From Corynebacterium urinipleomorphum (lineage in GTDB: Bacteria; Actinomycetota; Actinomycetes; Mycobacteriales; Mycobacteriaceae), in NCBI RefSeq assembly GCF_900155535.1, contig NZ_LT706965.1, forward strand, positions 84,299 to 148,298: 64,000 nucleotides of DNA, in the 5' to 3' direction. The notes under the pieces are model-generated. The model was not told where the DNA came from. It was given only the letters and a program-made list of their open reading frames with translations, and did not search any database. Below, piece after piece: positions 28,433 to 37,154 of this stretch (the first letter of the stretch is position 1; the number at the start of each line of letters is the position of its first letter). A program made the translations under genes and the position numbers.

Positions 28433-28738
28433 ATGTACGCGATCGTCAAGACCGGCGGCAAGCAGTACAAGGTTGCCGAAGGCGACCTCGTTCGGGTCGA
28501 GAAGATCGAGGGTGAAGCTGGCGATTCTGTGGCGCTCACCCCGGTTCTCCTCGTCGACGGCGCAAACGTCACCTCCAAGTCCGAGGATCTGGCCAAGGTC
28601 AACGTCTCCGCTGAGATCGTTGAGCACGGCAAGGGCAAGAAGGTCGACATCCTCAAGTACAAGAACAAGACCGGTTACAAGGTGCGTCAGGGCCACCGTC
28701 AGCCCAACACCACCCTGAAGATCACCGGCATCAAGTAA
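28433..28738 (+). CDS. rplU: 50S ribosomal protein L21
   Basis: 101 residues, standard length. [14 protein letters not shown]...GD opens the protein and the C-terminus has [22 protein letters not shown]. An AAAGGGG site precedes the ATG. The 192-base leader has two copies of GTCTTTGA (28244, 28268), the second overlapping a TTGACA that could be a -35 box. Co-transcribed with rpmA, 27 bases on. Confidence 0.96.
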   Translation: MYAIVKTGGKQYKVAEGDLVRVEKIEGEAGDSVALTPVLLVDGANVTSKSEDLAKVNVSAEIVEHGKGKKVDILKYKNKTGYKVRQGHRQPNTTLKITGIK

Positions 28739-28765
28739 ACCGAGACGTCTTAGGAGGCATCCACA

Positions 28766-29110
28766 ATGGCAACCAAGAAGGGCGCATCGAGCTCCTCGAA
28801 CGGCCGCGACTCCGAGTCCAAGCGCCTCGGCGTGAAGCGCTTCGGCGGCCAGCAGGTCAAGGCGGGCGAGATCCTCGTCCGTCAGCGCGGCACCAAGTTC
28901 CACCCGGGCGACAACGTCGGCCGCGGCGGCGACGACACCCTCTTCGCGCTGGCTGCAGGTTCCGTGCAGTTCGGCATCAAGAAGAAGCGCCGCATCGTCA
29001 ACATCGTTCCGGCTGACGCAGAGGGCGTTTCCTCTGAGGTCCTCGAGGCCGCTAACGACGCTGGCCTGGTCGACGACGCTGTCGTCGAGGAGAAGTCCGC
29101 AACCGCGTAA
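28766..29110 (+). CDS. rpmA: 50S ribosomal protein L27
   Basis: 114 residues. The core [20 protein letters not shown]...[22 protein letters not shown] and [11 protein letters not shown] is typical L27. About 25 extra residues after the usual end ([29 protein letters not shown]) form an acidic/alanine-rich extension. The N-terminus begins MATKKG and so lacks the cleaved leader seen in Firmicutes L27. It ends at a terminator before obg. Confidence 0.95.
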   Translation: MATKKGASSSSNGRDSESKRLGVKRFGGQQVKAGEILVRQRGTKFHPGDNVGRGGDDTLFALAAGSVQFGIKKKRRIVNIVPADAEGVSSEVLEAANDAGLVDDAVVEEKSATA

Positions 29111-29129
29111 CTTCCCGCTCAATTCTTCG

Positions 29130-29168
29130 AAGGCGCCGTGGATCCGTAAGGGTCTAACGGCGCTTTCG
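29130..29168 (+). terminator. Terminator after rpmA
   Basis: AAGGCGCCGT (29130-29139) pairs with ACGGCGCTTT (29157-29166), with one G-T pair. The T-run is short. An overrepresented decamer starts immediately after, at 29169. Confidence 0.65.
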
Positions 29169-29178
29169 CTTATCGACG
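29169..29178 (+). repeat. CTTATCGACG decamer (intergenic)
   Basis: Non-coding copy directly after the rpmA terminator, 81 bases before obg. Confidence 0.9.
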
Positions 29179-29258
29179 GCTCACCGTCCCCTCTCGTACA
29201 CTCAACTGCACGAGCAGAAACCCCTTGATTCCCCTCCGACGAAAGGCAGGCACTCACA

Positions 29259-30782
29259 GTGGCGCAGTTTGTTGACCAGGCGGTGTTGCACCTGCAAGCC
29301 GGCGACGGCGGCCACGGGTGCGTGTCTGTGCACCGCGAGAAGTTCAAGCCCCTCGGCGGCCCGGACGGCGGCAACGGCGGACACGGCGGCGACATCGTTC
29401 TCGAGGTGTCCACGCAGGTGCACACCCTGCTGGACTTCCAGTACCGCCCGCACGTGAAGGCGAAGCGCGGTGGCAACGGTGAGGGCGACCACCGCAACGG
29501 CGCGCGCGGCGAGGACTTGATCCTGCCTGTTCCCGTCGGCACTGTCGTGCGCGATGAAAAGGGGGAGATCCTCGCTGATCTTGTCGTCCCCGGCACACGC
29601 TTCATCGCCGCGGAAGGCGGCTACGGGGGTTTGGGCAACGCGGCGCTGGCCACCGCGAAGCGCAAGGCTCCAGGCTTCGCGCTCAAGGGCGAGCCAGGAC
29701 AGGCGCACGACCTCATTCTCGAGCTGAAGTCCATGGCCGATGTCGGCCTGGTCGGCTTCCCCTCCGCGGGCAAGTCCTCGTTGATCTCGGTGCTCTCCGC
29801 CGCGAAACCGAAGATCGCGGACTACCCCTTCACGACGCTGCAGCCCAACCTCGGTGTGGTGGACGTGGGCAACGACACGTTCACCATCGCCGATGTGCCC
29901 GGCCTCATCCCGGGCGCGAGCCAAGGCAAAGGCCTCGGGCTGGACTTTCTGCGCCACATTGAGCGCACTGCGGTTCTCGCGCACGTGGTGGACACCGCGA
30001 CCCTGGAGCCGGGACGCGACCCGCAGTCCGACATCGAGGCGCTGGAGGCGGAGCTGGACTCCTACGCCGACCAGCTCGACCACGATTCGGGTCTCGGCGA
30101 CTTGCGTGAGCGCCCGCGCATCATTGTGCTGAACAAGTTGGACATCCCGGAGGCGAAGGAGCTCGCGGAATTCCTGAGGGAGGATCTCGCCGCCACGTTC
30201 GGGTGGCCGATCTACACCGTGTCCACCGCCACCCGCGAGGGGCTCGATGAGCTGAAGTGGGCACTGTGGGAGATCGTGCAGACTGCGCGCAAGGCCCAGC
30301 CGAAGGTCAAGGCGGAGGCGGCCAAGCACCAGAATAACCAGGTCATCCGTCCGAAGGCAGTGGATCGAAACGACGACATCGTGGTCATTCGCGATCCGGA
30401 CTACCCGGAGGGCTGGCTGGTCACCGGCGAGAAGGCGGAGCGCTGGATCCGCCAGACCGACTTCGAGAACGACGAAGCAGTCGGCTACCTGTCCGACCGT
30501 CTGAACAAAGCGGGCGTGGAGGACCAGCTGCGCAAGATCGGCGCGCACGAGGGCGACACGGTCACCATCGGGGAGATCTCCTTCGACTGGGAGCCGTCGA
30601 TCGGCGGCGACCCGACAATGGCCGGCCGCGGCCAGGACGCGCGTCTCGGCGGTACCGACCGCATGTCCGCCGCCGAGCGCAAACGTGCCTCCCAGGCACG
30701 CCGCGGGCTTATCGACGAATACGATTACGGCGAGGACCTCCTCGACCGCCAGGAAGCTGATCGTGAGAGGTGGCAGGGCTGA
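29259..30782 (+). CDS. obg: GTPase Obg (ribosome assembly)
   Basis: 507 residues, GTG start with CGAAAGGCAGG upstream. Glycine-rich Obg fold at the N-terminus ([28 protein letters not shown]), the G domain with G1 GFPSAGKSS near 167, [10 protein letters not shown] and NKLD, then the C-terminal OCT domain ([23 protein letters not shown]). It acts in 50S assembly and the stress response. The TGATG junction couples it to proB. Confidence 0.96.
   Translation: MAQFVDQAVLHLQAGDGGHGCVSVHREKFKPLGGPDGGNGGHGGDIVLEVSTQVHTLLDFQYRPHVKAKRGGNGEGDHRNGARGEDLILPVPVGTVVRDEKGEILADLVVPGTRFIAAEGGYGGLGNAALATAKRKAPGFALKGEPGQAHDLILELKSMADVGLVGFPSAGKSSLISVLSAAKPKIADYPFTTLQPNLGVVDVGNDTFTIADVPGLIPGASQGKGLGLDFLRHIERTAVLAHVVDTATLEPGRDPQSDIEALEAELDSYADQLDHDSGLGDLRERPRIIVLNKLDIPEAKELAEFLREDLAATFGWPIYTVSTATREGLDELKWALWEIVQTARKAQPKVKAEAAKHQNNQVIRPKAVDRNDDIVVIRDPDYPEGWLVTGEKAERWIRQTDFENDEAVGYLSDRLNKAGVEDQLRKIGAHEGDTVTIGEISFDWEPSIGGDPTMAGRGQDARLGGTDRMSAAERKRASQARRGLIDEYDYGEDLLDRQEADRERWQG
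30708..30717 (+). repeat. CTTATCGACG decamer
   Basis: In the C-terminal end of obg, read as GLIDE. Confidence 0.9.
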
Positions 30783-31897
30783 TGGCCACTCTGCGCGACG
30801 AGATCGCGTCCGCGAAGAAGATCGTGGTCAAGCTGGGCACGAGCTCGCTGGTGGACGCCACGTCAGCCGTCTCCCAGCCGAAAATCGACCGTATCGTCGA
30901 TGCCATCGAGGCCCGCACCGGCCGCGGCGGCGACGTCATCGTGGTCTCTTCCGGTGCGATCGCCGCCGGCATGACCCCGCTGGGGTTGACCGTCCGCCCG
31001 AAGGACTTGGCTACGAAGCAGGCTGCGGCCTCCGTCGGGCAGATCCACTTGGCGCAGGCGTGGGGCGAATCCTTCGCCCGCTACGGTCGCACCATCGGCC
31101 AGGTCCTGCTGACGCAGTCGGACGCAGGCGTGCGCGAGCGCGCCCGCAACGCCCAGCGCACCATCGACCGTCTCCGCCAGATGGGCGCGGTGCCGATCGT
31201 GAACGAGAACGACACGGTGGCCACCTCCGAGATGCGCTTCGGCGACAACGATCGCCTCTCCGCGATCGTGGCCACCCTGACTGCCGCGGACGCGCTGATT
31301 CTGCTGTCGGATGTGGACGGACTCTACGACCGCAACCCGAAAGACCCCGGCGCGCGCTTCATTGACGAGGTGCGCAGTGGCAAAGACCTCGACGGAGTCG
31401 TGGCCGGCGACGGTGGTGTCTTCGGCACCGGAGGCATGGCCTCGAAAGTCTCCGCGGCGCGCCTGGCCACACGCGGGGGAGTCCCCGTTCTGCTCACCTC
31501 CGCAGAACACATCGAGGACGCGCTCGGCGACGCCTCCGTGGGAACCGTCTTTCATACCCGCCCCGAATCCAAGCTCTCCGCTTGGAAATTCTGGGTCCTC
31601 TACGCCGCCGACGCGGAGGGCGTGCTGCGGCTCGACGCAGGAGCTGTCCAAGCTGTCACGCGCGGCGGCACATCGCTCCTCGCGGTGGGCATCACCGGTG
31701 TGGAAGGAGATTTCCACTCCGGCGACATCGTGGAGATCCTCGGCCCCGACGGCCAAGCCATCGGCCGCGGCGTGGTCGGCTACGACGCCGCCGAACTCAC
31801 CGGAATGCTGGGCAAGCACACCGACGAACTGCCCGAGCACCAGCGCCGCTCCGTGGTTCACGCGGACTACCTGTCCAATTACGCCTCACGCTTGTAA
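30782..31897 (+). CDS. proB: Glutamate 5-kinase
   Basis: 371 residues from the ATG that overlaps the obg stop. First step of proline synthesis. Amino-acid kinase domain ([45 protein letters not shown]) followed by a C-terminal PUA domain ([21 protein letters not shown]). It runs directly into proA, 23 bases on. Confidence 0.95.
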   Translation: MATLRDEIASAKKIVVKLGTSSLVDATSAVSQPKIDRIVDAIEARTGRGGDVIVVSSGAIAAGMTPLGLTVRPKDLATKQAAASVGQIHLAQAWGESFARYGRTIGQVLLTQSDAGVRERARNAQRTIDRLRQMGAVPIVNENDTVATSEMRFGDNDRLSAIVATLTAADALILLSDVDGLYDRNPKDPGARFIDEVRSGKDLDGVVAGDGGVFGTGGMASKVSAARLATRGGVPVLLTSAEHIEDALGDASVGTVFHTRPESKLSAWKFWVLYAADAEGVLRLDAGAVQAVTRGGTSLLAVGITGVEGDFHSGDIVEILGPDGQAIGRGVVGYDAAELTGMLGKHTDELPEHQRRSVVHADYLSNYASRL

Positions 31898-31920
31898 TTC
31901 TCCCGCTACAGTTGGCCACC

Positions 31921-33198
31921 ATGGTTGATGCGAGAGAGACCGAGCGCGCAGAAGTCCTGGACAAGGCACAGGCAGCGAAGGCAGTAGCACCGACGCTGGC
32001 CACGCTTCCCACCCCGAGCAAGGACGCGCTGCTGCACGCGGCGGCAGACGCGCTCGTGGCGCGCACCGAAGAGATCCTCGCCGCTAACAGCCGCGACATC
32101 GAGGGCGGAAAAGCAAACGGTCTCAGCGAATCGCTCATTGACCGTCTCGCCCTCGACGCGGCCCGCATTGAGAGCATCGCGGGCGGTCTGCGCCAGGTCG
32201 CCGCACTGGCAGACCCCGTCGGCGAGGTCTTGCGCGGCGGACTGATGCCCAACGGCATCCAGATGAAGCAAGTTCGGGTTCCGCTCGGCGTGATGGGCAT
32301 GGTGTACGAGGCCCGCCCGAACGTCACGGTCGACGCGTTCGGTCTCGCGCTGAAATCGGGCAACGTGGCACTTTTGCGTGGCTCGAAATCCGCGCGGCAC
32401 TCGAACGAGGCACTCGTGGCAATCCTTCAGGACACCGCAGAACAGCACGGTCTGCCCCGGGAGATCGTCCAGCTCCTGCCGTGCGACAGCCACGACTCCG
32501 TGCAGGACCTCATCACCGCGCGCGGGCTCGTCGACGTTGTCATCCCGCGCGGCTCCGCGCGGCTTATCGACGCAGTGGTCACCGGCGCGACCGTCCCCAC
32601 CATCGAGACCGGCACCGGCAACTGCCACTTCTACATCGACGCCGACGCGGACCTCGACCAAGCCATCGCGATGCTGCTCAACGGAAAGACCCGCCGACCT
32701 TCCGTGTGCAACGCGACCGAGACAGCACTTATCGACGCCGCACTTGCCCCCACCGACCAACTCCGCGTCATCACTGAGCTGCAGGAGGCGGGGGTGAGGG
32801 TGCACGGGGACGTCGATAAGCTCGCTGCGCTGGGTGCGGAAGATGTCATCGCCGCGACGGACGCCGACTGGTCCGACGAGTACCTCTCGATGGACATCGC
32901 CGTGCAGATCGTCGACGGAGTGGACGGAGCCATCGCGCACATTGCGCGCTACACGTCGGGGCACACGGAAGCGATCGCGTCCAAAAATGCCTACGCATGC
33001 CAGAAATTCGCCGCAGAAGTCGACGCAGCCGCCGTGATGATCAACGCCTCCACCGCCTTCACCGACGGGGAGCAGTACGGGATGGGAGCCGAGATCGGCA
33101 TTTCCACCCAGAAACTCCATGCCCGCGGACCGATGGCGCTCCCGGAGCTGACCAGCACTAAGTGGATCCTCGAAGGAACCGGTCAAACGCGGCCGTGA
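31921..33198 (+). CDS. proA: Gamma-glutamyl phosphate reductase
   Basis: 425 residues. Second step of proline synthesis, an aldehyde-dehydrogenase-fold enzyme. [28 protein letters not shown] and [12 protein letters not shown] are family signatures, and the catalytic Cys is in [11 protein letters not shown]. The frame is open upstream through proB, but the ATG at 31921 gives family length. It carries three copies of the overrepresented decamer (32563, 32728, 32811), the densest cluster in the window. Confidence 0.95.
   Translation: MVDARETERAEVLDKAQAAKAVAPTLATLPTPSKDALLHAAADALVARTEEILAANSRDIEGGKANGLSESLIDRLALDAARIESIAGGLRQVAALADPVGEVLRGGLMPNGIQMKQVRVPLGVMGMVYEARPNVTVDAFGLALKSGNVALLRGSKSARHSNEALVAILQDTAEQHGLPREIVQLLPCDSHDSVQDLITARGLVDVVIPRGSARLIDAVVTGATVPTIETGTGNCHFYIDADADLDQAIAMLLNGKTRRPSVCNATETALIDAALAPTDQLRVITELQEAGVRVHGDVDKLAALGAEDVIAATDADWSDEYLSMDIAVQIVDGVDGAIAHIARYTSGHTEAIASKNAYACQKFAAEVDAAAVMINASTAFTDGEQYGMGAEIGISTQKLHARGPMALPELTSTKWILEGTGQTRP
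32563..32572 (+). repeat. CTTATCGACG decamer
   Basis: In proA, read as RLIDA. Confidence 0.9.
32728..32737 (+). repeat. CTTATCGACG decamer
   Basis: In proA, read as ALIDA; preceded by A. Confidence 0.9.
32811..32820 (-). repeat. CTTATCGACG decamer
   Basis: In proA, read as DVDKL, 73 bases from an oppositely oriented copy. Confidence 0.9.
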
Positions 33199-33255
33199 TG
33201 CTGATGGGGTACGATGCCTAACGTAAAAGCTTGGCCCCAGGAAGAAGGCTCACCC

Positions 33256-33759
33256 ATGCGTTTCGCGCCGAAGGCTGTTGCGGCAGCGACGACAGTCGCT
33301 TTGGCAACCGGTGTGAGCGTTGCGCCGGCAGCTCAAGCCCAGACAGCGGCCGCAGATGAACGGATGGCGCGGGATGCGCTCGTCTCTGAACTCGGACTGA
33401 GTTTCGCGCCGCCCGCTGTCCGGATCGGGAAAGAGCTCTATGTCCTTATCGACGGCACATATGTGAAGGCCGACCGGGAGCTCCCGTCCCACGTGTGGGA
33501 GTCTCTGCGGGGGCCGGACCGTGAACAACCGCAGCCCGAAAATGCGTCTGAAGGAACCGGGATGACGGGAAGCTCTACCTCCACCATCAAATCATCCAGC
33601 GCAGGGGACCGCGGCGAGAAACCCAACGTGGCCCGTTGGCTCGTCCCGCTGCTGGTCACGGGTGGTGTGATAGCGGGGCTCGCCGGCTTGATCCAGAAAC
33701 TCTACCCGTCCGGACGCCTGATCTTGTACTTCCAGCCCGGTAAGCCCGTCACGCCATGA
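33256..33759 (+). CDS. Exported, membrane-anchored protein of unknown function
   Basis: 167 residues from the ATG at 33256; the frame opens at 33214. A signal peptide [29 protein letters not shown] ends in a likely cleavage AQA-Q. The body ([44 protein letters not shown]) is followed by a Ser/Gly-rich linker and a C-terminal membrane segment [19 protein letters not shown] with a short basic and aromatic end. Outside placement with a C-terminal anchor is likely. I do not recognise a family. Its stop overlaps the nadD ATG (ATGA). Confidence 0.75.
   Translation: MRFAPKAVAAATTVALATGVSVAPAAQAQTAAADERMARDALVSELGLSFAPPAVRIGKELYVLIDGTYVKADRELPSHVWESLRGPDREQPQPENASEGTGMTGSSTSTIKSSSAGDRGEKPNVARWLVPLLVTGGVIAGLAGLIQKLYPSGRLILYFQPGKPVTP
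33445..33454 (+). repeat. CTTATCGACG decamer
   Basis: In the exported protein before nadD, read as VLIDG; preceded by C. Confidence 0.9.
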
Positions 33760-34421
33760 CCGGACACAACACAGCGGCGGCGTTCCCCACTGAAGGAAAG
33801 CCTGAAGAGACTAATACATCACCCCGGCGCATCGGGATCATGGGTGGCACGTTCGACCCGATCCACAACGGCCACCTCGTCGCGGCAAGTGAGGTTGCGG
33901 ACGTGTTCGACCTAGAGGAGGTCGTGTTCGTACCCACCGGTGAGCCGTGGCAGAAAGCAGATCGGCGCGTGTCCGACGCGGAAGACCGCTACCTGATGAC
34001 GGTGATCGCCACCGCCTCCAACCCGCGCTTCCATGTCTCCCGCGTGGATATTGACCGCGGTGGACCCACCTACACCGTGGACACTCTCGAAGACATCGCG
34101 GAGCTCTACCCGGGCGACGACCTGTTCTTCATCACCGGTGCAGATGCCCTCGCCTCCATCATGTCGTGGCGCGACTGGGAGAAAATGTTCGACCTCGCCG
34201 AATTCGTCGGTGTCACCCGACCCGGTTACGACCTCACGGAGGACATGCTCCCCGAAGTGCACCGCGGCCGAACACACCTGATCAAGATTCCTGCCATGGC
34301 GATCTCCTCCACCGACTGCCGCGAGCGCGCCTCCCAAGGCCGCCCGGTGTGGTACCTGGTGCCGGACGGGGTGGTGCAGTACATCGCCAAGAACGAGATG
34401 TACGCCAACTGGCCAGACTGA
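33756..34421 (+). CDS. nadD: Nicotinate-nucleotide adenylyltransferase
   Basis: 221 residues from the overlapping ATG. NAD synthesis. The nucleotidyltransferase motif [15 protein letters not shown] begins near residue 29, so 20-odd residues precede the core; the ATG at 33840 (MGGTFDPI) is a shorter alternative. [22 protein letters not shown] and the C-terminal [10 protein letters not shown] fit the family. Confidence 0.93.
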   Translation: MTGHNTAAAFPTEGKPEETNTSPRRIGIMGGTFDPIHNGHLVAASEVADVFDLEEVVFVPTGEPWQKADRRVSDAEDRYLMTVIATASNPRFHVSRVDIDRGGPTYTVDTLEDIAELYPGDDLFFITGADALASIMSWRDWEKMFDLAEFVGVTRPGYDLTEDMLPEVHRGRTHLIKIPAMAISSTDCRERASQGRPVWYLVPDGVVQYIAKNEMYANWPD

Positions 34422-34490
34422 CCCCGGCGTGGGACAATGCGTAGGTTGCCCAAAGACTGACCTAGAACACTTAGAGAAGGAACCGCACGT

Positions 34491-34955
34491 TTGACTGCTT
34501 CGGACACCGCCCGCGAATTAGCCGTCGTCGCCGCTAAAGCCGCCGACGAGAAACTGGGACGCGATATCGCCGTCATCGACGTCACTGATGTCATGGCCAT
34601 CACCGACGTTTTCGTCGTCGTTTCCGCCGACAATGAGCGCCAGGTGGCTGCCATCGTCGAGGAAGTCGAGGACGCGCTGACCAAAGCGGGCGCGGAGCCG
34701 AAGCGCCGCGAGGGAAACCGCGAGTTCCGCTGGGTGCTGCTGGATTACGGCTCCTTCGTCGTTCACGTACAGCGCGACGCGGAGCGCGAATTCTATGGCT
34801 TGGACCGCCTGTACGCGGATTGCCCCCTCATCGAGGTCGAGGGGGTAGAAGCGCCGGCGCGTCCCGGCCAGTTCGCTGACGACGCGAATGTGCGTTCGCT
34901 GGAGAACATCGAGGAGCTTCCGCTCGCCGGCGAAGGCCCGGGCGACGACCTGTAG
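34491..34955 (+). CDS. rsfS: Ribosomal silencing factor RsfS
   Basis: 154 residues from a TTG start with AGAAGGAA eight bases upstream. It binds L14 and blocks subunit joining in slow growth. AADEKLGRDIAVIDV, DVFVVVSADNERQV, EGNREFRWVLLDYGSFVVHVQ and YGLDRLYADCP are family features. A C-terminal extension of 30-odd acidic residues follows the core. Confidence 0.93.
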   Translation: MTASDTARELAVVAAKAADEKLGRDIAVIDVTDVMAITDVFVVVSADNERQVAAIVEEVEDALTKAGAEPKRREGNREFRWVLLDYGSFVVHVQRDAEREFYGLDRLYADCPLIEVEGVEAPARPGQFADDANVRSLENIEELPLAGEGPGDDL

Positions 34956-34961
34956 GCGACC

Positions 34962-35603
34962 ATGAGCCGACGTTTAATCATGATGCGGCACGGCCAGACC
35001 ACGTACAACGCCGGTCGCCGCATGCAGGGACAGCTGGACACACCGCTCTCTCACGTCGGGTTGGACCAAGCCCACGCCGCCGCCGAATGGCTTGGTAGCA
35101 GGGACATCGTCAAAATCGTGTCGTCGGATTTGAGTCGTGCGCGGGTCACGGCGGAAATCGTCGGGGAAAAATTGGGTCTTGACGTCGAGCTGGATCCCCG
35201 CCTGCGCGAGACGCACTTGGGCACGTGGCAGGGTATGACGCACGCAGAAGTCGACGAGGCATTTGAAGGTGCCCGTGCGGCGTGGCGGCACGACCCGGCG
35301 TGGACACCTCCGCAGGGGGAGTCGAGGTTGGACGTGGCGGGGAGGGCGCGTCCGGTCGTCGATAAGCTGATGCGTGATGCTGATTGGGACGGCCATGCTG
35401 TGCTGCTTGTTGCGCACGGGGGGACGATCGCGGCGTTGACCGCGAACCTGCTCGGACTCGAGCATGCGCAGTACCCGCTGCTCAAAGGTCTGAACAATAC
35501 GAACACGTCGCAACTCATCGCGCGGCCCCGGTTCGGCGGCGACGGGTCCTGGGATGAAACACAGTGGTACTTGGAGGCGTGGAACCAAGGGGCCGCGCGC
35601 TGA
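34962..35603 (+). CDS. Histidine phosphatase family protein
   Basis: 213 residues. The phosphohistidine motif MMRHGQTTYNAGRRMQGQLDTPLS, the acid region RLRETHLGTWQGMTHAEVD and the second histidine in LLVAHGGTIAAL mark the phosphoglycerate mutase-like phosphatases. In this position in actinobacteria it is often annotated as a glucosyl-3-phosphoglycerate phosphatase; the substrate cannot be read from the sequence. It overlaps the next start (TGATG). Confidence 0.88.
   Translation: MSRRLIMMRHGQTTYNAGRRMQGQLDTPLSHVGLDQAHAAAEWLGSRDIVKIVSSDLSRARVTAEIVGEKLGLDVELDPRLRETHLGTWQGMTHAEVDEAFEGARAAWRHDPAWTPPQGESRLDVAGRARPVVDKLMRDADWDGHAVLLVAHGGTIAALTANLLGLEHAQYPLLKGLNNTNTSQLIARPRFGGDGSWDETQWYLEAWNQGAAR
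35357..35366 (-). repeat. CTTATCGACG decamer
   Basis: In the histidine phosphatase gene, read as VVDKL. Confidence 0.9.
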
Positions 35604-36397
35604 TGCCGGTCCGTGTCGTCAGCGATTCTTCCTCCGGAATCCCCGCGGAGATCGCCGAGGAGCTGGATATCACCGTCCTTGACCTGCACATGGTCGACGA
35701 TGAGGACACCTCCACATCCGGGCTCTCGGCTCTTGAGCTCGCGGCGGCGTACGCACGCCAGCTCGAGCGCGGCGGCGACGACGGAATCGTGGCGCTCCAC
35801 CTGTCTAAGCGACTCTCATCGACATGGTCCGCGGGTGTGAGCGCCTCGGCAGTGTTTGACGATGCCGTGCGCGTCGTTGACACGGACTCCGCGGGAATGG
35901 CCGTCGGTGCCGCCGCAGTCGTCGCTGCCTCCTTTGCCCGGGCGGGCGCTGACCTGGACGGGTGCGCTACCGCCGCGGAGGCTACCCTGGCCATGTCCGA
36001 AACCTGGTTGTACCTCCGCCAACTCGACGACATACGCAAATCCGGCCGGTTGTCCGCCACCACCGCGATGCTGTCCGCCGCTCTGCTGGCCACAAAGCCG
36101 ATCCTGCGCGTCAACGACGGCAAGCTCGAGCTGGCGATCAAGACACGAACTCAGTCGAAGGCTTTTTCCAAGCTCGTGGCCCACGTCGCCGAACGCGCTG
36201 ACGGCGTGCCCGTGTTCGCCGCCGTGCAGTACAGCGGCGACAAAGACAGCGCAGCCACCCTCGCGGACATGCTGAAGGAAGTGCTCGCGCCTGGGTCGAC
36301 CGTCAGTCTCGCTCCGCTCACCAGCGCAGTTGCCGCTCACACCGGCGACGGTGCCATCGGGCTGTCCGTCTTCTACACCACTTCTGCCGCAGAGTAA
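35603..36397 (+). CDS. DegV family fatty-acid-binding protein
   Basis: 264 residues. MPVRVVSDSSSGIPAEIAEELDITVLDLHM and HLSKRLSSTWSAG are the DegV lipid-site motifs, with later VVDTDSAGMAVG and KPILRVNDGKLEL. DegV (FakB-type) proteins hold a fatty acid; in Firmicutes they deliver it to FakA kinase. I see no fakA here. Confidence 0.9.
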   Translation: MPVRVVSDSSSGIPAEIAEELDITVLDLHMVDDEDTSTSGLSALELAAAYARQLERGGDDGIVALHLSKRLSSTWSAGVSASAVFDDAVRVVDTDSAGMAVGAAAVVAASFARAGADLDGCATAAEATLAMSETWLYLRQLDDIRKSGRLSATTAMLSAALLATKPILRVNDGKLELAIKTRTQSKAFSKLVAHVAERADGVPVFAAVQYSGDKDSAATLADMLKEVLAPGSTVSLAPLTSAVAAHTGDGAIGLSVFYTTSAAE

Positions 36398-36413
36398 ACC
36401 CCTCCAGCCTGAG

Positions 36414-36453
36414 TTTTCCACAGGTCCGTGATGCGTCAACACGGTTATCCACA
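36414..36453 (+). promoter_or_regulatory. Two DnaA-box-like sites before comEA
   Basis: TTTTCCACAGG (36414-36424) and TTATCCACAGG (36445-36455) lie in the same orientation 31 bases apart in the degV-comEA gap. TTATCCACA is the canonical DnaA box. Two near-identical sites in 110 bases of otherwise empty DNA suggest DnaA binding. Confidence 0.5.
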
Positions 36454-36506
36454 GGTGATTCGCGGAGCTCTTCGCCGTGCCAGGGGTCGGTCGTAGCGTG
36501 AGGCGC

Positions 36507-37154
36507 ATGAAGGTATCGCAACGTCTCGCAGAACTCACACGCCCCACGGGGGAAGAAGACCTCATGGCCGTGGACTACCCCGAACCCCGCATTAATGTCG
36601 CCCCGAAACAGGCAGCGGCGGCGGTCGGCGCGGTCCTCGTCCTCGTCGGCGGGTGGTTCGTCGTGCGCGACGGCCCACCGGAACCCGAATGGGAATCGGC
36701 AGAGGTCGCTGCCCCTGCAGGTGAGCCAGCGTCGGTCGTCGTGTCTGTCGTTGGTGCTGTAGCTCAGCCTGGTCTGGTCACGCTTGACGAGGGCGCGAGG
36801 ATCGCCGACGCGCTCGAACAGGCCCGTCCGCTGCCTGAGGCAGAGTTACTCAGCCTCAATCTCGCGCAGGTGCTCGCCGACGGTCAACAGATCATCGTGC
36901 TGGCGAAGGGGGAAGCGCCACCCGCGGCGGCTGGAGCTGCAGCTGGTCAGAGCGCAGGGTCGTCGGGCATCTCGCTCAACACGGCTTCGGCGCAGGACCT
37001 CACCGAACTTCCCGGGGTGGGGGAAGCGACCGCAGCGGCGATCGTGGCGCACCGCGAGTCCATCGGATCGTTCACCAGCGTCGATCAGCTTCTCGACGTC
37101 AAAGGCATCGGCCCCGCCAAATTCGACGCCATCAAGGAACTGGTCAGTCTCTGA
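36507..37154 (+). CDS. comEA: ComEA-like DNA-binding competence protein
   Basis: 215 residues from the ATG at 36507. One N-terminal membrane segment (AAAAVGAVLVLVGGWFVV near 35-50), a SLBB-like part (VVVSVVGAVAQPGLVTLDEGARIADAL), a Gly/Ala linker and a C-terminal double helix-hairpin-helix (GISLNTASAQDLTELPGVGE; VDQLLDVKGIGPAKFDAI). ComEA binds incoming DNA outside the membrane in transformable bacteria. The stop overlaps the comEC ATG. Confidence 0.93.
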   Translation: MKVSQRLAELTRPTGEEDLMAVDYPEPRINVAPKQAAAAVGAVLVLVGGWFVVRDGPPEPEWESAEVAAPAGEPASVVVSVVGAVAQPGLVTLDEGARIADALEQARPLPEAELLSLNLAQVLADGQQIIVLAKGEAPPAAAGAAAGQSAGSSGISLNTASAQDLTELPGVGEATAAAIVAHRESIGSFTSVDQLLDVKGIGPAKFDAIKELVSL

